Assembly: GCF_900110605.1 (NCBI RefSeq)
Contig: NZ_FOFI01000003.1
Span: 620,001 to 684,000 of the forward strand
Length of the DNA stretch: 64,000 bases
Origin: Epilithonimonas lactis
GTDB lineage: Bacteria; Bacteroidota; Bacteroidia; Flavobacteriales; Weeksellaceae
Reading direction: 5' to 3'
Below, piece by piece: positions 1 to 9,500 of this stretch. Both the position numbers and the translations under genes were made by a program. The notes under the pieces are model-generated. The model saw nothing but the letters and a program-made list of their open reading frames with translations, was not told the origin of the DNA and searched no databases. Within the stretch, counting starts at the first letter, position 1. Each line of letters begins with the position of its first letter.

Positions 1-827
1 CGGACATTACGCCAGGAAATATTTCTATCGAATATGGTTTCCACGGGCCTAATTACACAACCGTTTCTGCTTGTGCTTCATCTGCCAATGCTTTGATCGA
101 TGCCAAAATGCTTATCAACTTAGGCAAAGCGGACGTCATTGTTTGTGGAGGATCCGAAGCGGCTGTTACAGCGAGCGGAATGGGAGGTTTCAACGCAATG
201 CACGCACTTTCTACAAGAAACGATGATCCAAAAACGGCTTCCAGACCATTTGACAAAGACAGAGATGGATTTGTATTGGGCGAAGGTGCAGGCTGTATCA
301 TCCTTGAAGAATACGAACACGCAAAAAAACGAGGTGCAACAATCTATGCAGAATTAGCTGGTGGCGGAATGAGTGCTGATGCACATCACATGACAGCTCC
401 ACACCCTGAAGGACTTGGCGCTTATCTGGTAATGAAAAATTGCTTGGAAGATGCCGGTGTAACTGCCGATGAAGTAGATCATATCAACATGCATGGTACA
501 TCTACTCCACTGGGAGACATCGCAGAATCTAATGCGATCGCAAAATTATTTGGAGAACACGCTTTCAACATTCAGATCAATTCTACAAAATCTATGACTG
601 GTCACCTTTTGGGTGCTGCCGGTGTCATTGAGGCCATTGCTGCATTACACGCAATTATCCACGGTATTGTTCCACCAACGATCAACCACTTTACTGATGA
701 TGAAAACATCGACCCAAGATTGAATTTCACATTCAACACAGCGGTTGAGAAAGAAGTTAACATCGCTATGAGTAACACTTTTGGTTTCGGAGGTCACAAC
801 GCTTGCGTTCTTTTCAAAAAAATATAA
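1..827 (+). CDS. fabF: 3-oxoacyl-[acyl-carrier-protein] synthase II (KAS II), 5' truncated by the window edge
   Basis: This is the C-terminal ~274 residues of the condensing enzyme that elongates acyl-ACP with malonyl-ACP in type II fatty acid synthesis. The reading frame is open from base 3 and runs off the left edge, so the ATG at 93 is internal and not the start. The nucleophile cysteine lies in TVSACASSANAL (Cys codon 72-74). The two catalytic histidines are in NMHGTSTPLGD and KSMTGHLLGAAG, and the C-terminal GFGGHNACVLF motif is intact. It ends 9 bases before rnc. In many flavobacteria fabF directly precedes rnc, so they are probably co-transcribed. Identity is secure; only the N-terminus is missing. 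Confidence 0.96.
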   Translation, partial: DITPGNISIEYGFHGPNYTTVSACASSANALIDAKMLINLGKADVIVCGGSEAAVTASGMGGFNAMHALSTRNDDPKTASRPFDKDRDGFVLGEGAGCIILEEYEHAKKRGATIYAELAGGGMSADAHHMTAPHPEGLGAYLVMKNCLEDAGVTADEVDHINMHGTSTPLGDIAESNAIAKLFGEHAFNIQINSTKSMTGHLLGAAGVIEAIAALHAIIHGIVPPTINHFTDDENIDPRLNFTFNTAVEKEVNIAMSNTFGFGGHNACVLFKKI

Positions 828-836
828 AATGTTTTT

Positions 837-1607
837 ATGGAGTTGAAAAGTTATTTTTCTAAATTCCTTCCTAGAAACAGAGCACAAAAACTTTCGGAAA
901 AAGATATTCTTTTTCGCAAAAACATTTCAAACATCGTAGGTTACAACATCCACGATATTGAGATCTTTAAAGAAGCATTCTCTTTGAAATCTTCTTCAAA
1001 AAGTACGAATAAAAAAAATTACGAACGTCTTGAGTTTTTAGGGGATTCTGTTTTAGGAACCATTATTTCTTGTCATCTTTTTCAAACCTACCCGAATGAA
1101 AACGAAGGATTTCTCACGCAGATGAAATCCAAAATTGTGAACAGGAAAAACCTTAACAAACTGGGCGAAGACCTAAAATTAAGTTCTCTTTTACAAGCTG
1201 ATACTAGCCAGACAATTCTCAGTGAAAATATTTCAGGAAACCTGTTGGAGGCACTAATTGGTGCGCTATATCTGGACATTGATTATGAATTTTGTAAGAA
1301 GATCGTTTTAGACAGAATTCTTACGCCTTCTACAATCAATAAACTGGAAAATAAAATCATCAGCTACAAAGGTCTTCTGTTGGAATGGAGTCAAAAGAAA
1401 AAGATCCCGATCAAGTACGAAACCTGCGAAGAGATCCAACCCAACAAAGTCACGGTTTTCCGTTGTCACGTGTGGCTTCACAACGAAAGAATCGCCAATG
1501 CGGTGGAAACATCCAAAAAGAAAGCAGAGGAGAAAGCAGCTCAGAGAGCATTTTACGTTTTAAGTAAGAAAGAAAACATTATTGAACATCAAAAAACAAT
1601 ATCTTAA
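837..1607 (+). CDS. rnc: Ribonuclease III
   Basis: 256 residues, a normal to slightly long RNase III. It cleaves double-stranded RNA during rRNA maturation and turnover of structured mRNA. The family signature ERLEFLGDSVLG (about residues 64-75) carries the metal-binding acidic residues. The second acidic cluster is in GNLLEALIGALYLD. A double-stranded RNA-binding domain occupies roughly residues 180-250, ending in KKKAEEKAAQRAFYVL. The ATG at 837 lies 9 bases after the fabF stop. Its 3' end overlaps the next gene by 26 bases, implying translational coupling. Confidence 0.95.
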   Translation: MELKSYFSKFLPRNRAQKLSEKDILFRKNISNIVGYNIHDIEIFKEAFSLKSSSKSTNKKNYERLEFLGDSVLGTIISCHLFQTYPNENEGFLTQMKSKIVNRKNLNKLGEDLKLSSLLQADTSQTILSENISGNLLEALIGALYLDIDYEFCKKIVLDRILTPSTINKLENKIISYKGLLLEWSQKKKIPIKYETCEEIQPNKVTVFRCHVWLHNERIANAVETSKKKAEEKAAQRAFYVLSKKENIIEHQKTIS

Positions 1608-2055
1608 ACTAGAAGAAGATCTATCAGAGATCAACGTCGGATTGATTAGACTTGCAAAACCAATCCTAGAGCACGAATTGTTTTTTACCATCAATAATAT
1701 AAACACTTTTAAGTTCAAAAGGGTTGATGACATTCTCATCAAAGGCGAATATTTTGACCACTCGTTTTCACGTTATCAGGCCTACGACCAATCATCCAAA
1801 AACTGTTATAGCTTCATTTCGAATCGTTCGGTGTCATCCGTTCAGAAGAAATTGCAGAATCAGCTTTTTTCAGATGAATCAAATATTAAATTTTTACTAA
1901 ATCTGCACCAAGATGTGGATTACATTTTAACTAATTCGGATATGTTTGCGGAATTTTCGTTAATTTTGCTCCCGGAAAATTTTGTCTTCCAAATTCAAGA
2001 ATATCCATTGAGCTCTGAAGAAGAGCTTTATCAATTAATTCAATATTATGAATAA
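1582..2055 (+). CDS. IPExxxVDY family protein (unknown function)
   Basis: 157-residue Bacteroidetes protein, placed in this family from its position between rnc and pyk and from the segment around LNLHQDVDYIL (about residues 107-117), which keeps the VDY but not a clean IPE. The start is TTG at 1582, inside the end of rnc. No in-frame ATG lies nearby, and the encoded N-terminus (MNIKKQYLKLEEDL) looks typical. The stop overlaps the pyk start by 8 bases. No signal peptide or membrane segment is visible. The conserved fabF-rnc-IPExxxVDY-pyk order suggests a housekeeping role, but no biochemical function can be read from the sequence. Confidence 0.75.
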   Translation: MNIKKQYLKLEEDLSEINVGLIRLAKPILEHELFFTINNINTFKFKRVDDILIKGEYFDHSFSRYQAYDQSSKNCYSFISNRSVSSVQKKLQNQLFSDESNIKFLLNLHQDVDYILTNSDMFAEFSLILLPENFVFQIQEYPLSSEEELYQLIQYYE

Positions 2056-3493
2056 AAACCTTAAGAAAACAAAGATCATTGCAACACTAGGACCAGCATC
2101 TTCCAGCAAGGAAACGATGATCCAAATGATCCAAGCCGGTGTTGATGTATTTAGAATAAACTTCTCACATGCCGATTACGAATTGGTGTTGAAGAATGTG
2201 AATATCATCCGCGAGATCAACAAAGAATATGGCTACTCTGTATCTATTCTGGGAGATCTGCAAGGACCAAAACTAAGAGTTGGTGTTGTGAAAGAAGGAT
2301 CTTTCCTTAATCCTGGAGATATCTTAACTTTCACCAATGAAAAAATCGAAGGCGATGCTACACGAGTGTACATGACCTATCAGCAGTTTCCTCAGGACGT
2401 AAAAGTTGGAGAGAGAATTTTGATCGACGATGGTAAATTGGTCTTCGAAGTGATCGAAACAAATAACCTGGACACTGTAAGAGCAAAAACGATCCAAGGT
2501 GGACCTTTGAGTTCTAAAAAAGGTGTGAATCTTCCTAACACAAACGTTTCTTTGCCTGCATTGACAGAAAAAGATATCGAGGATGCCAACTTCATGTTGG
2601 ACCACGAGTTTGACTGGATCGCATTGTCATTTGTACGTCATGCTCAGGATATCATCGACCTGAAAGATCTGATGGCAAAACATCCAACCAACAAAACCAA
2701 AACTCCGATCATCGCTAAGATCGAGAAACCAGAAGGTGTAAAAAACATCGATGAGATCTTGCTAGAGTGTGACTGTCTAATGGTTGCGAGAGGCGATCTA
2801 GGTGTGGAAGTTCCTATGGAGCAAGTGCCCGTGATCCAAAAGAATTTGGTAAACAAAGCAAGACTTTACGCAAAACCAGTGATCATCGCTACTCAGATGA
2901 TGGAAACCATGATCAACATCCTGACGCCTACAAGAGCGGAGGTGAATGACGTTGCAAACTCTGTACTGGATGGTGCTGATGCAGTAATGCTTTCTGGAGA
3001 AACTTCTGTAGGAAAATATCCGGTAGAAGTGGTTACCAACATGGCAAAAATTGTTAAGAATATCGAGAAAACTGCCCTTTACTCAAAACTAAATCACGTC
3101 ATCGAGGAAAAAATCAACTGTGTAGACGAGCGTTTCATCACTGATAAAGTTTGTCGTTCTGCAGTAGATATCGCCAAATCTACAGGTGCTGAAGCTATCG
3201 TAACGTTGACCTCATCTGGCTACACAGCTTTCCAGATCTCTGCGCACAGACCATCTTCTCACATCATCGTTTTTAGTAACAGCAAACGTGTGATCACGAT
3301 GCTGAACCTACTTTGGGGTGTAAGAGCTTTCTATTACGACATGGAAAAATCTACAGATGAAACAGTAATCCAAGTGAACATGTTAACGCACAATTACGGA
3401 TTCGTAGAGCAAGGTGATTATGTCATCAACCTGAACGCTATGCCGGTTCACAACGGAGGAAAAACCAATACATTGAGATTATCTACAATATAA
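2048..3493 (+). CDS. pyk: Pyruvate kinase
   Basis: 481 residues, full length. It converts phosphoenolpyruvate and ADP to pyruvate and ATP in glycolysis. Visible motifs are the N-terminal KIIATLGPASSS, the phosphate- and metal-site residues in FRINFSHADYE, the active-site block PIIAKIEKPEGVKNIDEIL with its catalytic lysine, and MVARGDLGVEVP and DAVMLSGETSVGKYP. The C-terminal allosteric domain (about residues 350-475) is present. The gene is last in the fabF-rnc-IPExxxVDY-pyk cluster, overlaps the preceding stop by 8 bases, and is followed by a strong hairpin terminator. Confidence 0.97.
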   Translation: MNKNLKKTKIIATLGPASSSKETMIQMIQAGVDVFRINFSHADYELVLKNVNIIREINKEYGYSVSILGDLQGPKLRVGVVKEGSFLNPGDILTFTNEKIEGDATRVYMTYQQFPQDVKVGERILIDDGKLVFEVIETNNLDTVRAKTIQGGPLSSKKGVNLPNTNVSLPALTEKDIEDANFMLDHEFDWIALSFVRHAQDIIDLKDLMAKHPTNKTKTPIIAKIEKPEGVKNIDEILLECDCLMVARGDLGVEVPMEQVPVIQKNLVNKARLYAKPVIIATQMMETMINILTPTRAEVNDVANSVLDGADAVMLSGETSVGKYPVEVVTNMAKIVKNIEKTALYSKLNHVIEEKINCVDERFITDKVCRSAVDIAKSTGAEAIVTLTSSGYTAFQISAHRPSSHIIVFSNSKRVITMLNLLWGVRAFYYDMEKSTDETVIQVNMLTHNYGFVEQGDYVINLNAMPVHNGGKTNTLRLSTI

Positions 3494-3512
3494 TTTCAAT
3501 TTTTATAAAAAA

Positions 3513-3546
3513 GAAAGACACCAATAATTGTTGGTGTCTTTTTTAT
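3513..3546. terminator. Bidirectional rho-independent terminator between pyk and the subtilase
   Basis: Ten-base perfect stem AAGACACCAA / TTGGTGTCTT (3515-3524 with 3531-3540) and a six-base loop, flanked by A-rich sequence upstream and T-rich sequence downstream. It lies between convergent genes and can end transcripts from both strands. Confidence 0.85.
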
Positions 3547-3565
3547 TTGATTAAGTTTTAAAACC

Positions 3566-5641
3566 TTATTCTTTAATAATTTTCTTCGAGATCGTTCCAG
3601 TTTTTGTTTTAACATTAATGATATAAACTGAATTTGGAAATCTGTTCAGATCGATTGTTTGAGATTTAGAAATTTTAGAATTTTCAAGAATCAATTTCCC
3701 GTTCATATCAAAAACGACAATTCTCTCAATATCAATTGGAGCAGAAATAGTCACCATATCTTTTGTCTTGGTTGGATAGATCTTGATGTCCTCCTTCGTC
3801 AAATTATCAGAAGCCAAGGTGATCTTCTTAGTTCCCGTTGCGACCCAGGAAAAATCTTGCGTAGCGGCGTTCCCTTCTTGATTTACCAACGTATTTTTGT
3901 TTGTCACCTCTATTCTGTACATTCCATCTGATATAGGATTTTCTATGACAATTTGCTCTACATTGTCGACTGTATTATCGCCGGTGGTTGCATTGGCATT
4001 TGGTTCCGCAATGTCCAGCTTCCAGGGCTCATAGACATTTCCTGTTCCAATTTCTACAACTCTCAGGTCGAGGTCATTTACAATCCTTGAAGCATGATTT
4101 TGCTGAAGGTCAACATCCGTAACAAAAGCTGTGATAGCAGGATCGACCCAAGAGATACTTACTTTCAAAGGTTCGTTTCCAGTTGCCTTAATTTCTTTCT
4201 TGAAGCTTACACCAGACGTCAAATTATCTTTTTCGAAATAAGCATCTTCTGTCAATCTATTGACCAAAACCTGAGCAGCCTTCTTACCATCGACCAATCC
4301 CCAGCCATACCAAACATCTGGACCTGGCCTACCCGCTTCGTTTGCCGTGTGTGTCAGAAGAACTTTCATTTCGTCTGCATTGAAGATAAAATTACTATTA
4401 CCAGACATATTTCTTTGGATCTGTGTCAAAGCACCAGCAATTCCAGAGACAATAGGTGTTGCAAAGGAGGTTCCGAAGGTAGATGTATAGACGACGTTCG
4501 TATTATTCCCAGTATAACTTGCCATCACCATATTAACACCAACTGCCGTCAGGTCTGGTTTCACAGCGCCATCCTTTCTTGGTCCGGCACTACTGAAGCT
4601 TCCCTTTACCACGTCACTGGCCTGCGTGTATTTATTGTTTGGCGTTGTCAATTGATTCACAGCACCTACAGTGATGATATTCTTCGCCAAAGAACCAAAA
4701 CCAATGCAGTTGTAGCCTAAACTACAATTGGCCGCAGGAATCACATCACCATCTTCAAAAGGGACGTAAGCGCCATTTTTTAATTTGTATTTTGCTTCAG
4801 CTCCAGTCGGTCCTCCGCCATAATAATTTCCAGTGGATTTGAAAATGATCTGCTGCGGATTGGCATAGACGATCTTATCAAAATTATAATCGTTCTCATG
4901 ATAAGCACCAGAATAAGTATCCAAAGTATTCAGGTCGTAATTAGCATACCAATACCATCCACTTGTAGGATAAAAAGGCGGACTAGCAGTTCCCACAAAG
5001 GTCCAGCCGACGTTTGTTCCATAAGAATGATTTGAAATATTGATATTGGGAATGGACACCAATTTCTCAAAATTAGTTCCAAGTGCTGTTGCCGAAAAAC
5101 TGTAATTCTCGGTCGTTCCTAATGGTAAAACGCCTTTTGCATCTGCTTTTGAATAAGTTTGACCGCCAGAATTAAAAGTACCTGTCGCGAGACCATTGCC
5201 TATCAAAACGCTTGTAACATTGGTTGAGTGTGCGTATCTAGTGGTTGTAGGCGCCTCTTTATAAACGGCACGTCCGCCAATTTGCTCGTGGCTATCCTGA
5301 GGTCTTCCGGTATCAAAAACGGTGATATTGATTCCGTTACCCGTGACCGCAGCGGCACCAGCGATAGAACCATTTTGCAATTCATCAACATTGGAAGTTG
5401 CATTGGCTCTTGTTTCTTCTGTTGTAAAAAAAATAGGCATTCCACCTGCAAAACCTGCAAGATTACTTCTCAAGCTGTCTTTTTCTGCAATGGAATATCT
5501 TGAATGCTTGCTGAAAAAAGCATCCAATTTTTTCTCATTTTCTACTTGTTGATTGGCGAACTCATTTTTCAGTTTAAGATTCTGAGCATTAGAAAAATAA
5601 AAAGAAAATAACATTCCAACACTTAGTACAACTTTTTTCAT
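3566..5641 (-). CDS. Secreted S8 family serine peptidase (subtilase) with T9SS C-terminal sorting domain
   Basis: About 691 residues from the ATG at 5641; the frame extends a few codons to a TTG at 5659, but that would place the start inside the promoter box. A signal peptide (MKKVVLSVGMLFSFYFSNAQ) is followed by the subtilisin fold. The Asp is in TVFDTGRPQDSHEQ, the His in TRYAHSTNVTSVLIGNG, and the Ser in FGTSFATPIVSGIAGAL. A beta-rich domain follows, then a C-terminal type A sorting domain (IKIYPTKTKDMVTI to TGTISKKIIKE). It is therefore expected to pass the Sec system and then the T9SS to the surface or medium. Likely a broad-specificity protease for protein utilisation; the substrate is unknown. 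Confidence 0.92.
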   Translation of the reverse strand: MKKVVLSVGMLFSFYFSNAQNLKLKNEFANQQVENEKKLDAFFSKHSRYSIAEKDSLRSNLAGFAGGMPIFFTTEETRANATSNVDELQNGSIAGAAAVTGNGINITVFDTGRPQDSHEQIGGRAVYKEAPTTTRYAHSTNVTSVLIGNGLATGTFNSGGQTYSKADAKGVLPLGTTENYSFSATALGTNFEKLVSIPNINISNHSYGTNVGWTFVGTASPPFYPTSGWYWYANYDLNTLDTYSGAYHENDYNFDKIVYANPQQIIFKSTGNYYGGGPTGAEAKYKLKNGAYVPFEDGDVIPAANCSLGYNCIGFGSLAKNIITVGAVNQLTTPNNKYTQASDVVKGSFSSAGPRKDGAVKPDLTAVGVNMVMASYTGNNTNVVYTSTFGTSFATPIVSGIAGALTQIQRNMSGNSNFIFNADEMKVLLTHTANEAGRPGPDVWYGWGLVDGKKAAQVLVNRLTEDAYFEKDNLTSGVSFKKEIKATGNEPLKVSISWVDPAITAFVTDVDLQQNHASRIVNDLDLRVVEIGTGNVYEPWKLDIAEPNANATTGDNTVDNVEQIVIENPISDGMYRIEVTNKNTLVNQEGNAATQDFSWVATGTKKITLASDNLTKEDIKIYPTKTKDMVTISAPIDIERIVVFDMNGKLILENSKISKSQTIDLNRFPNSVYIINVKTKTGTISKKIIKE

Positions 5642-5656
5642 CTTTATAACTTTTTG

Positions 5657-5664
5657 CAAAGATA
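5657..5664 (-). promoter_or_regulatory. Bacteroidetes-type -7 promoter box (TATCTTTG) for the subtilase gene
   Basis: Reads TATCTTTG on the minus strand, matching the TAnnTTTG consensus of the Bacteroidetes primary sigma factor. It ends 15 bases before the ATG at 5641. No clear -33 TTG was found. Confidence 0.5.
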
Positions 5665-5707
5665 AAAAATACTTATTTCATATTAGTTTCTAAAAAAACA
5701 CCTATTT

Positions 5708-6415
5708 CTATCCGAATTTTTTGAATGAAGTCTCAAAATGAAGCTTCAAATTTCCAACATCTTCCTCAGTGCAATAGCCGTATTTTAAGATGGTCATCGT
5801 ATTGAAGCTTTGAAGCGAATAATAAATGAAAGAATTGATTTCGGGTAAGCCAATTCCAAATGAGATGAAGTAATCATCCGTGAGATTTTCTCGAAGCCAT
5901 TCTACGAGATCTGGCAGTTTCCATTTGTTTTTGATCTCTCCAAAAGTAATACCTGAACTCTCTGGTTGGACAAATTCTCCAGGTTTTGGTTTCATTAATT
6001 CGCCACTGGATTTCGTTTTGAAGTAAACTTTTATATCATTGTTCAAAGCAATTTTTTTCTTGTTTTCATTGAAAAGTTTAGAATCCTCATCAAGATTCCC
6101 AGACAACTTTTTCTTGACTTCCACTTCCTCGATTTCCGTGACTAATTTTATCAAATTAATGACAACTTCATCAGTATTAATGATTTTTAAAATCTTCCTT
6201 TCGTAACCTTCTTTCACAAACCGTAGCTCATCACCGAGATTTGCATTAATGATAAACTGACCTTGGGAATTGGAATAAGTTTTTTCCTGAGAATTGATAT
6301 TGACAATCAAAACTTGATTCACCAAAACAGAATCTGACACAATTTTCCCTCTAATATTTTGTGAATAAAAGGTTTGAAAAAGCAGTAAAAAACAAGAGAA
6401 TAGAAGTAATTTCAA
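5708..6415 (-). CDS. Secreted carboxypeptidase-regulatory-like domain protein
   Basis: 235 residues with an N-terminal signal peptide (MKLLLFSCFLLLFQTFYSQ) and then a beta-sandwich segment (about residues 20-95: IRGKIVSDSVLVNQVLIVN, GQFIINANLGDELRFVKEGYE) typical of the CarboxypepD_reg-like domain of Bacteroidetes envelope proteins. The rest is charged and unassigned. The start must be the TTG at 6415, because an in-frame stop lies two codons upstream and the signal peptide begins there. No TonB-dependent barrel follows, so this is not a SusC-like transporter. It ends 43 bases upstream of the subtilase -7 box and could be co-transcribed with it. Role unknown. Confidence 0.7.
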   Translation of the reverse strand: MKLLLFSCFLLLFQTFYSQNIRGKIVSDSVLVNQVLIVNINSQEKTYSNSQGQFIINANLGDELRFVKEGYERKILKIINTDEVVINLIKLVTEIEEVEVKKKLSGNLDEDSKLFNENKKKIALNNDIKVYFKTKSSGELMKPKPGEFVQPESSGITFGEIKNKWKLPDLVEWLRENLTDDYFISFGIGLPEINSFIYYSLQSFNTMTILKYGYCTEEDVGNLKLHFETSFKKFG

Positions 6416-6567
6416 AGACTATTTTTCATCAAAAATAAATTTAATTCCGGCTTGCAAATGACATTTAACCAGGATTAACTTTTTTGTGAACATTTAACAA
6501 AATCGGATTTCCAAAGCATTTTATTTCTCTGTTTAAAACCTTAACTTTACGCAAAATTACAATGTAG

Positions 6568-9500
6568 ATGTACTTAGTTTTCGATACAGAAACCACTGGT
6601 TTACCCAAAAATTTCAACGCACCGCTCTCAGATTCAGACAACTGGCCAAGGATGGTCCAGATTGCTTGGCAAATCCACGATGACAATGGAAACCTGATAG
6701 AAAACCAAGATTACATCATCAAACCAGAAGGTTATGACATCCCGTTCAACGCCGCGAGAATCCACGGGATCACGACTAAAATCGCTAATGAAGAAGGTCG
6801 AGATCTGGAAGAGATCTTAGTAGAATTTTCTAAAGCTTTGGAAAATGTGAGAGTCGTTTCCGGACACAATGTGGAGTTCGATTACAATATCGTCGGGGCA
6901 GAATTTTTCAGGAAAAACATTAAAGATAATCTTCAGGAAAAACCCAGAGCTGACACGATGATCCTGGGAACAGATTATTGTCAGTTGGCTGGTGGACGAG
7001 GCGGGAAATTCAAATCGCCAAAACTGGAGGAACTTTACGAGAAACTTTACGGCCATAAATTCGATGAAGCGCACAACGCCGCAGCCGATGTGAATGCAAC
7101 GGCTCAGGTTTTCTTCGAAATGATGAGAATCGGCGTGATCCCGACGGATGTTTTGAAGATTAATGAAACTCAATTAAAAGAATTCCAAACACACAATCCA
7201 GATCCGATAAAACCTTTCGGAATCGTCATCAGAAGACAGGTTGCGAGTTTTAACAACAAGAAAAAACAAGCCGATGTTGGCAGCATTGATGATATCGATC
7301 TTGGAAAATACTTCAATTTCGACAACCACAGCGTTTTCTCCACTTTGACGGCGACGACCAATATCAACGACCTTATCAAAAAAGCGACAGATGAGAATTA
7401 TGCTGCCGTTGGAATGGTGGATATTGGCAATATGATGGGCGCGTTCAAGTTCGTTTCTGCAGTTGAAGACACCAATTCCGGTAGAAATAAAAAGCACAAA
7501 GAATATTTGGCTAAAAAACAGGAAGCCGAAGAAAAAGGAGAAGCTTTCAATGAAGAAGAACCAATTACAGATCAATTGGTCCCAATTGTTGGTTGCGAAT
7601 TTTTCATTTCGAATCGATACGAACAAAAGCAATTTACCAAAGACGATCCGGACAGACGGACGCAAATGGTTTTGCTGGCAAAGGATTTCAATGGTTATAA
7701 AAATTTGATCAAACTTTCCAGCATTGGTTTTCAGAAAGGATTTTACTTTGGCGTTCCGAGGATCAGCAGAGAATTGATCTCTCAATATAAAGAAGGATTG
7801 ATCGCGTTGACTTCCGGAATCAACGGCGATATTCCGAACACGATCTTAAATATCGGAGAACAAAAAGGGGAAGAATTGTTCCAATGGTGGAAAGAGGAAT
7901 TTGGTGATGATTTCTATGTTCAGATCCAGAATCACAATCTGCCCGAGGAAGAGCATTTGAATGAAGTTCTACTTCAATTTGCAGATAAATATAATGTCAA
8001 GATCTTAGCTCAAAACGAAACGTATTACACCAACAAAGACGATGCGAATATCCAAGACATTTTGGGTTGCATCAAAGATGGTGAAAAGCAATCAACGCCG
8101 ATTGGTAAAGGTTTCGGCAAGAGAAAAGGTTTGACGACCAACGAATATTACATCAAAAGTCAGGATGAATTAAAACAAGCTTTTATAAATTATCCAGACG
8201 CTTTCGAAGCTTATGAAGAGTTTTTGGCTAAGTTCAAACCTTACACTTTGAAACGTGATGTTTTGCTTCCGAAGTTTGATATTCCAGAAGAATTCATCGA
8301 TCCAGAAGATGAAACTGATGGCGGAAAACGTGGTGAGATGGCCTATCTCAGACATTTGACCTACGAAGGTGCGAATAAACGTTACCCAGTTATTACGCCT
8401 GAAATCCAGGAACGATTGGATTTTGAACTGGAAGTTATCGCCAACACCGGTTATCCTGGTTATTTCTTGATCGTTCAGGATTTCTGTAATGAAGCTCGAA
8501 ATATGGGCGTTTCGGTTGGTCCAGGTCGTGGATCGGCGGCAGGATCGGCAGTTGCCTATTGTATTAAGATCACGAATGTTGATCCGATCAAATATGATCT
8601 CCTTTTTGAGAGATTCCTGAATCCGGAAAGGGTTTCGATGCCGGATATCGATATCGATTTTGATGATGAAGGACGTGATAAGGTCATCAAATGGGTGGTT
8701 GAAAAATATGGCCAGGAACAAGTGGCGCAGATCATCACTTATTCGGTTTTGGGAGGAAAATCGGCGATAAAAGATGCTGGTAGAGTTCTCGACCTGTCAA
8801 TTCCAGAAACGAATATGATCGCAAAACTGATTCCGCCAAGTCCAGGAATGAATATTGCGAAAGCGCTTTCAAAATATGACAAGCTGAAGCCGGAAGACCA
8901 ACAATTGGTGGATGAGATGAAGTTCATTCTTTCAAACTCCGATGATTCCAGATTCTCGGTTCTCGAAAGTGCGAAGAAAATGGAAGGCTGTATCCGAAAT
9001 ACGGGAATTCACGCTTGTGGTGTGATCATTACGCCAGAACCTGTGAGCAATTTGGTTCCGATCACGATTGCGGCAAAAGATGCGGACATTTTGGTTTCTC
9101 AGTTCGATAACTCGGTAGCGGAAAATGCGGGTCTCTTGAAAATGGATTTCCTTGGACTAAGGACTTTGACTATTATCAAAGATGCGGTAAAACTTGTGAA
9201 AGAACGTCACGGCGTTGATATCGACCCAGATGAAATTCCGTTGGATGACGCCAAAACCTATCAATTATTTAAAGAAGGAAGAACGATCGGGATCTTCCAA
9301 TACGAGAGTCCCGGAATGCAGAAGTATATGCGTGAACTGAAACCAACGGTTTTCGCCGATCTGATTGCGATGAATGCCTTGTATCGTCCAGGTCCTATTA
9401 AATATATCCCAAATTTCATTAACAGAAAACACGGAACCGAGGAAATCATCTATGACCTCGAAGAAACGAAAGAATATCTTGAAGAAACTTACGGAATCAC

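Noticed and set aside
4094-4720. 208-residue plus-strand ORF opposite the subtilase
   Set aside because: Cys- and Arg-rich low-quality translation with no domain; the minus frame has the full subtilase motifs. It is a shadow.
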